The notes beneath the pieces are model-generated. The model saw nothing but the letters and a program-made list of their open reading frames with translations. It made no database searches and was not told the origin of the DNA. This document shows, piece by piece, positions 15,488 through 23,239 of a stretch of 64,000 nt of DNA. Position 1 is the first letter of the stretch. The number at the start of each line of letters is the position of its first letter. The stretch comes from Streptomyces lasiicapitis (GTDB lineage Bacteria; Actinomycetota; Actinomycetes; Streptomycetales; Streptomycetaceae), in contig NZ_BMNG01000008.1 of NCBI RefSeq assembly GCF_014646335.1, positions 382,573 to 446,572 of the forward strand, written 5' to 3'. The position numbers were made by a program, and so were the translations under genes.

Positions 15488-16954
15488 ATGGGTGATCGGT
15501 CAGCGCAGTGGAGGGAGACGTGGCAGCTCCGCGCCGCCTTCGCCGCCCGCCTCTCCGCCATGTACGGGCGTGAGGTCCCCGCGTACACCACCCTCGTCGA
15601 GGTCTCGCGCGAAGTGAACGAGGACGTGCTGCGCGAGCGCGGCGCCGACGCCGAGCGGCTCGGGGCGATCGGGCGGGTCACCGCCGAGCGGCACGGCGCC
15701 ATCCGGGTCGGCACGCCCGCCGAACTCCAGCAGGTCGGCCGCGTCTTCGGGGCCCTGGGGATGCGGCCCGTCGGGTTCTACGACCTGCGCGAGGCCGCCA
15801 CCAGCGCCGTGCCCGTGGTGTCCACCGCGTTCCGGCCCGTGGCGGGCGATGAGCTGGCCCGCAATCCCTTCCGCGTGTTCACCTCCCTGCTCACCCCGGC
15901 CGACCCCCGCTTCTTCGACGAGGATCTGCGCGGTCGTCTTGAGGGCTTCCTGGGCGCCCGCGAGCTGTTCCCGCCCGAGCTGCTCGCCCTCGCCGACCGC
16001 GCCGAGGCCGAGCAGGGGCTCGGGGGCGGTGACGCCGAGCGATTCCTCCAACTCGCCGTCGGCGTCTTCGAGTTGTCCGGGGAGCCGGTCGACCGTGCCT
16101 GGTACGAGACGTTGGAGCGGGTCTCCGCCGTCGCCGCGGACATCGGGGGCGTACGGAGCACGCACATCAATCACCTCACACCCCGGGTCCTCGACATCGA
16201 CGAGTTGTACCGGCGCATGACCGGGCGCGGCATCGAGATGATCGACGCCATCCAGGGGCCGCCGCGCTGGGACGGCCCGGACGTGCTGCTCCGGCAGACC
16301 TCCTTCCGTGCCCTCGACGAACCGCGCCCCATGCGGCAGCCGGACGGGAGCGTGGTGCCCGGCGCGCTGCGGGTGCGGTTCGGGGAGGTCGAGGCGCGAG
16401 GGATCGCCCTCACTCGGCGGGGGCGCGCGCGGTACGACGAGCTTCTTTCGCGCGTCGACGCGACCGCCGCCGAGGCCGCCCGCGCCGCCACCTCCGTCAC
16501 AGCGGCCGCCCGCGCCGACATCGCTCGCGACCTCTGGCCCACCCGCTTCCCCCGCACCGAACACGCCCTCGCCGAGCAGGGCCTCGCCCACTTCACGTAT
16601 CACGCCGTCGCCGACCGGCCCCGCGACGGCCGCACCCCGCCCCCCGACCTGCCCGGACTCCTCCGCGACGGCTGGGTCCGCGCCGATCCCGTCGTGTACG
16701 AGGACTTCCTTCCCCGGTCCGCCGCTGGGATCTTCCAGTCGAACCTGGATGATTCGGGTACTCGGGAGAGCGTCGAGGAAGGCTCGGGCGCCGCCGCTGC
16801 GTACGACAGCGACTGGCTCTCCGGCGCCGTCGGGCGAGACGTACTCGACCCCTTCGCCCTGTACGAGGAGCAGCAGTCCCGCTCCCTGGCGGACGTGGCG
16901 CGGGCGCTCCACCTCGACCTGCCGCCCGGCCCCACATCCCCGCCCTCCGACTGA
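15488..16954 (+). CDS. hglS: 2-oxoadipate dioxygenase/decarboxylase (HglS, DUF1338)
   Basis: This 488-residue protein matches the DUF1338/YdcJ family. It opens with WQLRAAFAARLSAMYGREVP and AYTTLVEVSREVNEDVL, then shows GVRSTHINHLTPRVLDIDEL (metal-binding His), LLRQTSFRAL and GEVEARGIALTRRGRARYD. HglS is an Fe(II) enzyme that converts 2-oxoadipate to D-2-hydroxyglutarate with loss of CO2, in the last stage of lysine catabolism through aminoadipate. The ATG at 15488 has GAAGGAAGG upstream; a GTG at 15452, overlapping the previous stop, would extend it by 12 residues. It is followed after 19 bases by the dehydrogenase gene. Confidence 0.9.
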   Translation: MGDRSAQWRETWQLRAAFAARLSAMYGREVPAYTTLVEVSREVNEDVLRERGADAERLGAIGRVTAERHGAIRVGTPAELQQVGRVFGALGMRPVGFYDLREAATSAVPVVSTAFRPVAGDELARNPFRVFTSLLTPADPRFFDEDLRGRLEGFLGARELFPPELLALADRAEAEQGLGGGDAERFLQLAVGVFELSGEPVDRAWYETLERVSAVAADIGGVRSTHINHLTPRVLDIDELYRRMTGRGIEMIDAIQGPPRWDGPDVLLRQTSFRALDEPRPMRQPDGSVVPGALRVRFGEVEARGIALTRRGRARYDELLSRVDATAAEAARAATSVTAAARADIARDLWPTRFPRTEHALAEQGLAHFTYHAVADRPRDGRTPPPDLPGLLRDGWVRADPVVYEDFLPRSAAGIFQSNLDDSGTRESVEEGSGAAAAYDSDWLSGAVGRDVLDPFALYEEQQSRSLADVARALHLDLPPGPTSPPSD

Positions 16955-16973
16955 CCCCCTCCCAGGAGCCCTC

Positions 16974-18506
16974 ATGCCCCGCACCCTCCCCACCACCGAA
17001 GACCTCCGCACCCGCGCCCGCGCCGCCCTCGACCACGTCGGCGTGACCTTGGACGACCCCGCGGGCGACGTCCTCCACGCCCGCACCCCCCTCACCGGCG
17101 AGAACCTCTTCCCCGTGGCCGCCACCACCCCGGCCGCCGCCGAAGAAGCCCTCGCCGCCGCCCACCAGGCCTTCCTCGCCTGGCGCTCCACCCCGGCGCC
17201 CCAGCGCGGCGAACTCGTGCGTCGCCTCGGCGAGTTGCTGCGTGAGCACCAGGAGGACCTCGCCGACCTCGTCACCATCGAAGCGGGCAAGATCCGCTCC
17301 GAGGCGCTCGGCGAGGTCCAGGAGATGATCGACATCTGCGACTTCGCGGTCGGGCTCTCGCGGCAGTTGTACGGGCGCACCATCGCCTCCGAACGGCCCG
17401 GCCACCGGCTCGCCGAGACCTGGCATCCGCTGGGCGTCGTGGGCGTCATCTCCGCCTTCAACTTCCCCTGTGCCGTGTGGTCCTGGAACACCGCCGTGGC
17501 GCTGGCCTGCGGTGACACCGTCGTGTGGAAGCCGTCCGAGCTGACGCCGCTGATCTCGCTCGCGTGCGCGCGGCTGTTGGAGCGGGCCGCCGAGGACGTC
17601 GGCGCCCCCGACGGCGTACACCGGCTGCTCATCGGGGACCGCGCCGTCGGGGAGCGGCTCGTGGACGACCCGCGGGTCGCGCTCGTCAGCGCCACCGGGT
17701 CCACGCGGATGGGGCGCGAGGTGGGGCCGCGCGTCGCCGCGCGGTTCGGGCGGAGCCTGCTCGAACTCGGCGGCAACAACGCCGCGATCGTCACGCCCTC
17801 CGCCGACCTGGACCTCGCGGTGCGCGGCATCGTGTTCGCCGCGGCGGGCACCGCGGGCCAGCGGTGCACCACGCTGCGCCGCCTCATCGCGCACCGCGAC
17901 ATCGCGGACACGCTCGTGGCCCGGCTCACCGCCGCGTACGCCCGACTCCCCGTCGGCGACCCCTTCGACGAGGCCACGCTCGTCGGCCCGCTGATCTCCT
18001 CCGCCGCGCTCGACCGCATGCAGGAGGCGGTCGCGCGTGCCCAGGCCGAGGGCGGCAAGGTGCTCGCGGGCGGCGGCCGGCGGCTCGCGGACGTCGCTCC
18101 GGATGCCGCGTACGTCGAGCCGGTCGTCGTACGCGTCGGCGCGCAGACCGGTGTCGTACGCGAGGAGACGTTCGCGCCGATTCTGTACGTGCTGACGTAC
18201 GACACGCTGGAGGAGGCGATCGCCCTGCACAACGACGTGCCGCAGGGGCTCTCCTCCAGCATCTTCACCCGCGATCAGGCGGAGGCCGAGCTGTTCCTGT
18301 CCGCCGAGGGCTCCGACTGCGGCATCGCCAACGTCAACATCGGCACGTCGGGGGCCGAGATCGGCGGCGCGTTCGGCGGCGAGAAGGAGACGGGCGGCGG
18401 GCGCGAGTCCGGGTCCGACGCGTGGCGGGCGTACATGCGGTCCGCGACGAACACCGTCAACTACTCGGGGCGGCTCGCGCTGGCCCAGAACGTCAACTTC
18501 CTCTAG
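16974..18506 (+). CDS. Aldehyde dehydrogenase, probable aminoadipate-semialdehyde dehydrogenase (ALDH7)
   Basis: This 510-residue NAD(P)+-dependent dehydrogenase shows GVISAFNFPCAVWSWNTAVA, the ELGGNNAAIVTPSADLDLAV helix (general base Glu), GTAGQRCTTLRR with catalytic Cys, and the ALDH7 signature GTSGAEIGGAFGGEKETGGG. ALDH7/AmaB/Pcd enzymes oxidise alpha-aminoadipate-6-semialdehyde, the open form of piperideine-6-carboxylate, to aminoadipate. This fits between the FAD oxidase and HglS steps. The ATG follows AGGAG. It is the last gene of the operon; about 27 bases separate it from a convergent acetyltransferase gene. Confidence 0.92.
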   Translation: MPRTLPTTEDLRTRARAALDHVGVTLDDPAGDVLHARTPLTGENLFPVAATTPAAAEEALAAAHQAFLAWRSTPAPQRGELVRRLGELLREHQEDLADLVTIEAGKIRSEALGEVQEMIDICDFAVGLSRQLYGRTIASERPGHRLAETWHPLGVVGVISAFNFPCAVWSWNTAVALACGDTVVWKPSELTPLISLACARLLERAAEDVGAPDGVHRLLIGDRAVGERLVDDPRVALVSATGSTRMGREVGPRVAARFGRSLLELGGNNAAIVTPSADLDLAVRGIVFAAAGTAGQRCTTLRRLIAHRDIADTLVARLTAAYARLPVGDPFDEATLVGPLISSAALDRMQEAVARAQAEGGKVLAGGGRRLADVAPDAAYVEPVVVRVGAQTGVVREETFAPILYVLTYDTLEEAIALHNDVPQGLSSSIFTRDQAEAELFLSAEGSDCGIANVNIGTSGAEIGGAFGGEKETGGGRESGSDAWRAYMRSATNTVNYSGRLALAQNVNFL

Positions 18507-18533
18507 ATAGAGCGTTCGTTCTAGTTGGAGTAC

Positions 18534-19064
18534 CTACGCGCTGTACCGTCGGCCGGACACCGCCCCCGCGCGGGCGCGCAGGGCGGTCAGGTCCCGGGTG
18601 TACGCGACCCCGGGGCGGCCGTCCAGCTCGATGTCGCCGGCGGGGACGAAGCCGGTGCGGGCGAGGACGGCCTGCGAGCCGGGGTTGTCCTGGGTCGTCG
18701 AGGCGCGCAGGGACGTCAGGCCGTACTCCGAGGCCGCGAGCAGGCACACCTTCTCCACGGCGGACGTGGCGAGGCCCTGCCGGGCGGCCTTGCGCGCGAT
18801 GCGGTAGCCGAGGTCGGCCGAACCGTCCGCCACGTCCACGAGGTTGACCCGGCCGAAGATCTCGCCGTCGCCGCCCACGAGCACGTGGAAGTGGCACGCG
18901 CCGGTCTCCTGCTCGGCCAGGAGCGCCGCGTGCCGCGCCTCGAACCCGTCGAAGTAGGCGTCACCGCGATCCGGGACCGACGCGGCGAAGTAGGCGCGGT
19001 TCTCCTGCTCGAAGGCGAGCAGGGCCGGGGCGTGGTCGGGGCGCAGGCGCTGGAGTTCGGGCAT
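18534..19064 (-). CDS. GNAT acetyltransferase, RimJ/RimL-like
   Basis: This 176-residue protein begins MPELQRLRPDHAPALLAFEQ and has the acetyl-CoA motif A region LGYRIARKAARQGLATSAVE, followed by LRASTTQDNPGSQAVLARTGF (N-x-x-S...L-x-x-x-G-F). This is the RimJ/RimL-type N-acetyltransferase layout. The start at 19064 is chosen by homology, as longer upstream frames lack support and no strong Shine-Dalgarno is present. Substrate unknown. Confidence 0.85.
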   Translation of the reverse strand: MPELQRLRPDHAPALLAFEQENRAYFAASVPDRGDAYFDGFEARHAALLAEQETGACHFHVLVGGDGEIFGRVNLVDVADGSADLGYRIARKAARQGLATSAVEKVCLLAASEYGLTSLRASTTQDNPGSQAVLARTGFVPAGDIELDGRPGVAYTRDLTALRARAGAVSGRRYSA

Positions 19065-19194
19065 GGGAGAACGGTACGGCGGTGCGGGGCCGTGACGGCA
19101 GGTCAGTCGGCCTGACTTGTTGACTCTCTTGCGGTGAAGGGGGGTTTGGGGCGCTTTGTCCCGCATGCGTGCGCCCCGAGTGCCGGACGGGGTG

Positions 19195-20010
19195 TCAGCC
19201 CCGCGGTTCCACGTGGAACTGGAACGCGGCCGTCCCGGGGTCGAGCGCGGTGACCCCGCCGTCGACCGTGAGGCTCGCGCCGTTCACGTACGAAGCCGCG
19301 GGGGAGAGCAGCCAGGCGATGGCCTCGGCGACCTCCTCGGGGCGGCCGGGGCGGCCCGCCGGCGTGAGCCGGGTGACCTCGTCGTACGCCGCGTCGACGC
19401 CCTCCGTGCCGTCGCCGAGCCCGGCCGCGTCGGCGAACCTGCCCATCCGCCAGTCCGCCATCTCCGTACGCACCCAGCTCGGGCACACGATGTTGGACCG
19501 CAGCCCCCGCGCGCCGTAGTCCACGGCGAGGGAGCGGCAGAGCTGGAGGAGAGCCGCCTTGGAGGTGGCGTACGCCGCGTTGCCGATGCCGTTGCGCAGT
19601 GCGGCGACGGACGCCACCGCGACGACGGAGCCGCGCGCTTCGAGCAGGTGCGGCAGCGCGGCGCGCAGGAGGAGGAAGGGGCCCGTGAGGTTCGTGTTCA
19701 TGACGGTGGCCCAGTCCTCGGGGGAGAGGTCGCCGACGGGGCCGGGGCGGCCGACGCCCGCGTTGAGGACGAGCCCGTCGATGCGGCCGTACGCCTGTGT
19801 GGTCGCCTCGACCAGTTCGGCGACGGCGGCCGGGTCGGCGGCGTCGGAGGGGTGGGCGAGGGCGCCGGTCTCCTCGGCGATCCTGCGCAGCGGCTCGGGG
19901 CGGCGGCCGGAGACGACGACGCGGTGTCCGGTGGCCCGCAACTGGCGGGCGGTGGCGGCGCCGATGCCCGTGCCGCCGCCGGTGACTATGACAACTCGGC
20001 TCTCCGTCAT
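19195..20010 (-). CDS. Short-chain dehydrogenase/reductase
   Basis: This 271-residue classical SDR has the cofactor motif VVIVTGGGTGIGAATARQLR near the N-terminus, LVLNAGVGRPGP (N-A-G), the catalytic serine in VAVASVAAL, and Y-A-T-S-K at AAYATSKAALLQLCR. The ending YVNGASLTVDGGVTALDPG is typical. An Arg-rich helix after the cofactor motif (SGRRPEP) suggests NADP(H). The ATG at 20010 follows GGAGG by 10 bases. Substrate unknown. Confidence 0.92.
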   Translation of the reverse strand: MTESRVVIVTGGGTGIGAATARQLRATGHRVVVSGRRPEPLRRIAEETGALAHPSDAADPAAVAELVEATTQAYGRIDGLVLNAGVGRPGPVGDLSPEDWATVMNTNLTGPFLLLRAALPHLLEARGSVVAVASVAALRNGIGNAAYATSKAALLQLCRSLAVDYGARGLRSNIVCPSWVRTEMADWRMGRFADAAGLGDGTEGVDAAYDEVTRLTPAGRPGRPEEVAEAIAWLLSPAASYVNGASLTVDGGVTALDPGTAAFQFHVEPRG

Positions 20011-20196
20011 CGGTGTTCGGCCTCCGCGTCCGTGGGTGCGCCGGGGTCCGCGGCGGACCCCGGTGGTCAGGGTCGCACGCGGCGCCGTCCCACCGCGTGC
20101 GACCCTCCCGTCACCCCCGCCCACCCCGTCCGGCTGCCCATGGGGGCCGCAGCCGGAGCGGGCGGTCAGCTGTGGGCGGGGGGCGGCCTGGGGGCG

Positions 20197-20487
20197 TCAG
20201 TCGATGTAGACGCTGTTGCCGAACTCGGAGACCGTCTGGGTGCCTGGCATGACGTACTCGATGACCGAGCCGCTGCAGTGGGGCCCGTCGAAGACGTACG
20301 CCCGCGAGTCCGTGTGGTTGCCGACGCTCAGGGGCCAGCGGTCCGACTCGTAGCAGCCCCTGGGTTCTCCGTACGCCGTGCCGTTGATCACGAGCACCCC
20401 GTGGGCCGCGACGGCGGAGCCCGGGACCGCGAGGGCCAGCATTCCCGCCGCGACCAGGGAGCCGAGTGTCAGCGCGAAACGACGCAT
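20197..20487 (-). CDS. Small secreted protein, beta/gamma-crystallin-like
   Basis: This 96-residue protein has a signal peptide (MRRFALTLGSLVAAGMLALA...AVAA). The mature ~66 residues contain two cysteines (GCYES and HCSGS), aromatic beta strands (SRAYVFDGPHC) and the ending TVSEFGNSVYID. The Y-x-F-x-x-x-x-C-x-G ... F-G-x-S-V pattern resembles the half-domains of small secreted Streptomyces beta/gamma-crystallin-like proteins, a group that includes a metalloprotease inhibitor and a killer-toxin-like protein. The second of two ATGs is used since it is 8 bases from AGGAGG. Function unknown. Confidence 0.75.
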   Translation of the reverse strand: MRRFALTLGSLVAAGMLALAVPGSAVAAHGVLVINGTAYGEPRGCYESDRWPLSVGNHTDSRAYVFDGPHCSGSVIEYVMPGTQTVSEFGNSVYID

Positions 20488-20609
20488 GGGCATTCCTCCT
20501 GCCTGCCGGAGCCGCCGGTCACGACCCCCGTGAACACCGACCGTACGCGATCATGCACGCACCGTCACCAGGCGTGCGGGGGCTCAAGATCCCCCGCGCA
20601 CTGCGCCGT

Positions 20610-20934
20610 TCGCGCCGCCTGTGTGCTACGGTGCGAACAGCACGTGAGTACGCCCCCTCTGGGCGCCCGTGCTTCTCCTCCCCGTTTCGGGCCTCTCGTT
20701 TTCCACGCGTCTCATTTCGTACGCGTCATGTGTGAGCTTCCCGCCTCGGGTTCCCATCCAGCGACTGGCGCTTGCCAGCGGCCGTCGGCTCTCGGATCGC
20801 GGTGACCGGTTCTCGGTTTTCGGTTCCGGACCCCGCCGCGTTTCTGTTTCCCGCCGGTCCGCCCGCCGTGCGAGGCGTGAACTCTCCGCCTCGCCGGGCC
20901 TCTCATTCGCATGTCCGCGAAAGGACCCACCACC
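20610..20934 (+). promoter_or_regulatory. Long pyrimidine-rich leader of the rho paralogue
   Basis: No gene is seen in the ~450 bases between 20488 and 20934. A possible -10 (TACGGT) lies at 20628-20633. The downstream 290 bases include long C/T-rich, purine-poor runs, e.g. GCTTCTCCTCCCCGTTTC and CCTCTCGTTTTCC. Such runs resemble Rho-loading (rut) sequence and suggest autogenous attenuation, as known for rho leaders in other bacteria. Confidence 0.45.
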
Positions 20935-22149
20935 ATGACCAGCCAAACCCTTACCCAGACTCAGCCCCAGATCCAGCCCTTGAGCGGCCGGCCCCGCGTG
21001 GACCGGACCCTCCACGGCGGCGTCCTGGACATCGCCCGCCCGAACTCCGGCGGTGGCCGTTCTGCCTCCAACTCCAGCCCCAACGGACACCTCCGCGCCG
21101 CCGGCTGCCTGCCCGGACCGGGTGACCTCCTCGTCCCGGCCGCCCTGATCCGCCAACACGGCCTGCGCACGGGCGACTTCGTCGAGGGCACCTGCGGCGA
21201 CAAGCCCCGCGTGCTCGCGACGGTCGCCCGCGTCAACGGCCACGCACCTCAAAAGCCCGGCTCCCGCGCCGAGTTCGGCCGCCTGACCCCGCTGCACCCG
21301 CGTGAGCGGCTGCGCCTGGAGACGGCGGGCGGCTCCGTGGCGACGCGCGTCGTCGACCTCGTCGCCCCCGTGGGCAAGGGCCAGCGCGGCCTGATCGTCG
21401 CGCCGCCGCGCACCGGCAAGACCGTGCTGCTCCAGCAACTCGCCGCCGCGATCGCCGAGAACCACCCCGAGTGCCACCTCATGGTGGTCCTCCTCGACGA
21501 ACGCCCCGAGGAGGTCACCGAGATGCGCCGCTCCGTACGAGGCGAGGTCTTGTCCTCCACCTTCGACCGAGCCCCCAAGGAGCACGTCGCACTCGCGGAA
21601 CTCGCCGTAGAACGAGCCAAGCGACTGGTGGAGGAGGGCCGAGACGTCGTCATGCTCTTCGACTCCCTCACCCGCCTGTGCCGCGCGTACAACAACTCCG
21701 CGTCCTCCAGCGGCCGTACCCTCAGCGGCGGCGTGGACGCGGCCTCCGTGCAGGGCCCCAAGCGCCTCTTCGGCGCCGCCCGCCTGGCCGAGGAGGGCGG
21801 CTCCCTGACCATGCTCGCGACGGTCCTCGTGGAAACCGGCTCCCGCGCCGACGACTACTACTTCGAGGAACTCAAGTCGACGGGCAACATGGAGCTCCGC
21901 CTCGACCGCACCCTCGCCGACCGCCGCGTCTTCCCGGCCGTGGACGTCACCCCGTCCGGCACCCGCCGCGAGGAACTCCTCGTCCCCGCAGCCGAATTGA
22001 CCGCGCTACGCGGCCTGCGCCGCGCCCTGGCCCAACGAGACGGCCGCGAGGGCTACGAGGCCCTCCTCGACCGCCTCCGCAAGACCCCGAGCAACACGGC
22101 CTTCCTGCGCCAGGTACGGGAGACGGTGCCGGGGGCTGCGACGGCGTGA
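20935..22149 (+). CDS. Transcription termination factor Rho, short paralogue
   Basis: This 404-residue Rho-family helicase lacks the long N-terminal insertion of the main Streptomyces Rho. An RNA-binding-like N-terminus (about 30-110) precedes the RecA-like motor. The P-loop reads GLIVAPPRTGKTVLLQQLA (Lys162), followed by the LLDERPEEVTEM segment, MLFDSLTRLCRAYN, GGVDAASVQGPKRLFGAARL and ETGSRADDYYFEELKSTGNM. In canonical Rho the P-loop is P-P-K-A-G-K-T and the Q-loop region differs. Here Lys is Arg and Ala is Thr, close to the bicyclomycin pocket. The ATG at 20935 follows AAAGGA. It is probably a second, specialised Rho; whether it replaces or antagonises the housekeeping Rho is unknown. Confidence 0.9.
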   Translation: MTSQTLTQTQPQIQPLSGRPRVDRTLHGGVLDIARPNSGGGRSASNSSPNGHLRAAGCLPGPGDLLVPAALIRQHGLRTGDFVEGTCGDKPRVLATVARVNGHAPQKPGSRAEFGRLTPLHPRERLRLETAGGSVATRVVDLVAPVGKGQRGLIVAPPRTGKTVLLQQLAAAIAENHPECHLMVVLLDERPEEVTEMRRSVRGEVLSSTFDRAPKEHVALAELAVERAKRLVEEGRDVVMLFDSLTRLCRAYNNSASSSGRTLSGGVDAASVQGPKRLFGAARLAEEGGSLTMLATVLVETGSRADDYYFEELKSTGNMELRLDRTLADRRVFPAVDVTPSGTRREELLVPAAELTALRGLRRALAQRDGREGYEALLDRLRKTPSNTAFLRQVRETVPGAATA

Positions 22150-22172
22150 CGACCACGGCGCGCGCGGCCTGC

Positions 22173-22679
22173 TCACAGCTTCGAGAAGCGGGCCCTCCAG
22201 GACCACCCCATGTCGAGCACGGTGTCCCGCAGGTGGTTCTTCAGGTCGGCGGTGTCGTACTCGACCGTCTTCTTGATGCGGCGCTTCCCGTCCGGCCCGC
22301 GTTCGATCGACCAGGAGGCGGACGCCCAGCGGAGCTGCCCTCTGCCCGAGGTGTACATGCTGCGCGACATCGAGGTGGCCGGCAGCTGCCATTGGTAGTC
22401 GAGGGAGCGGACTTGGTGCTCGCCCGGCATCAGGCGCAGCCGCGTTTGCAGGACCGAATCCTCTGTGGCCGAGTGGAAGTACTTGCGCCAGGCAGGGTCC
22501 GCGCAGTGCCAGTCCGCCACCAGGTCGGCCCCCTCCTCCGGGTCTGCGTCGCGCACGGTCCAGGGGGCGTCGGGCCCATTGAGGTCGAGCAGCGCCTCGA
22601 TGACCTCCTCCGGCGTGCAGGGCGGTGCCAAGTCGTCGGGCGGATGCGTGACGCGTTCGAAGCGGCTGAAGAGACCCAT
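22173..22679 (-). CDS. Conserved hypothetical protein, fourth gene of WXG100-like operon
   Basis: This 168-residue cytosolic protein begins MGLFSRFERVTHPPDDLAPP and contains EEVIEALLDLNGPDAPWTVR and DLVADWHCADPAWRKYF, with several Trp. A helical C-terminus follows. I do not recognise a domain. It starts nine bases after the preceding gene's stop, so it is co-transcribed with the WXG100-like protein genes and may be a chaperone or immunity-type partner (inference). Confidence 0.7.
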   Translation of the reverse strand: MGLFSRFERVTHPPDDLAPPCTPEEVIEALLDLNGPDAPWTVRDADPEEGADLVADWHCADPAWRKYFHSATEDSVLQTRLRLMPGEHQVRSLDYQWQLPATSMSRSMYTSGRGQLRWASASWSIERGPDGKRRIKKTVEYDTADLKNHLRDTVLDMGWSWRARFSKL

Positions 22680-22688
22680 GAAAGCAAC

Positions 22689-23174
22689 CTAGTTCGCAGG
22701 GTGAACCGTGGCCACGATGTCCCGGAAGTCCTCCAGGAGGTCGTCGTGCTGGGCCGCGGTGGTGGTCAGGATCAGCCGGACCACCATGCGGCGGTCCGGG
22801 TCGTGGACGTCGAGGAGGGACAGACACACTTGGGACTGCGCGAGTTCGCGGAGCACGCCCCGCACGACGGTGGTGAGGGTCAGTGTCTGCGTAAGGCCGG
22901 GGGCCGCGGCGGAGCCGATCTCGTGGCGGCTGGTGAGGTTCAGCGACTCGGCGACCCCGCTCAGGTTCCTCACCGACTCGTCCCCGATCTCGGCCAGGGT
23001 CGCCGCGTCCGGCCGGTAGGCGCTGTCGACGGTCACGTTGGCGGTGAAACCCTCGTCCGGCTGCGCGTGGACCGCGACGAAGGCGGCATCCGGAACGCCC
23101 ACCCGTTCCGGAGACGCCGCGTGCCAGCCCTCCGGGAGCCGGAGCTCAAGGGGCACGGGCATCGGGCTGGGCAT
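22689..23174 (-). CDS. DUF1795/LpqN-like cytosolic protein
   Basis: This 161-residue protein begins MPSPMPVPLELRLPEGWHAA and shows GFTANVTVDSAYRPDAATLA, a later LTTVVRGVLRELAQSQVCLS and DIVATVHPAN. The 'polynomial plus E-GW, F-x-A-N-(I/V)' pattern resembles the Mog1/PsbP-like fold of DUF1795 and mycobacterial LpqN. It has no lipobox. These small domains often accompany type VII secretion substrates in actinomycetes. GGAAG precedes the ATG at about 10 bases. Exact role unknown. Confidence 0.65.
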   Translation of the reverse strand: MPSPMPVPLELRLPEGWHAASPERVGVPDAAFVAVHAQPDEGFTANVTVDSAYRPDAATLAEIGDESVRNLSGVAESLNLTSRHEIGSAAAPGLTQTLTLTTVVRGVLRELAQSQVCLSLLDVHDPDRRMVVRLILTTTAAQHDDLLEDFRDIVATVHPAN

Positions 23175-23239
23175 GGTGTTCTCGCTTCCGTAGGCGTGGG
23201 TCTGCCTTGTGCGTCCGGGTCTGCCGTATCGGACCGGGC

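Noticed and set aside
15500..18268. Minus-strand frame of over 900 codons opposite HglS and the aldehyde dehydrogenase
   Set aside because: Antisense shadow; the plus-strand proteins have clear family motifs.
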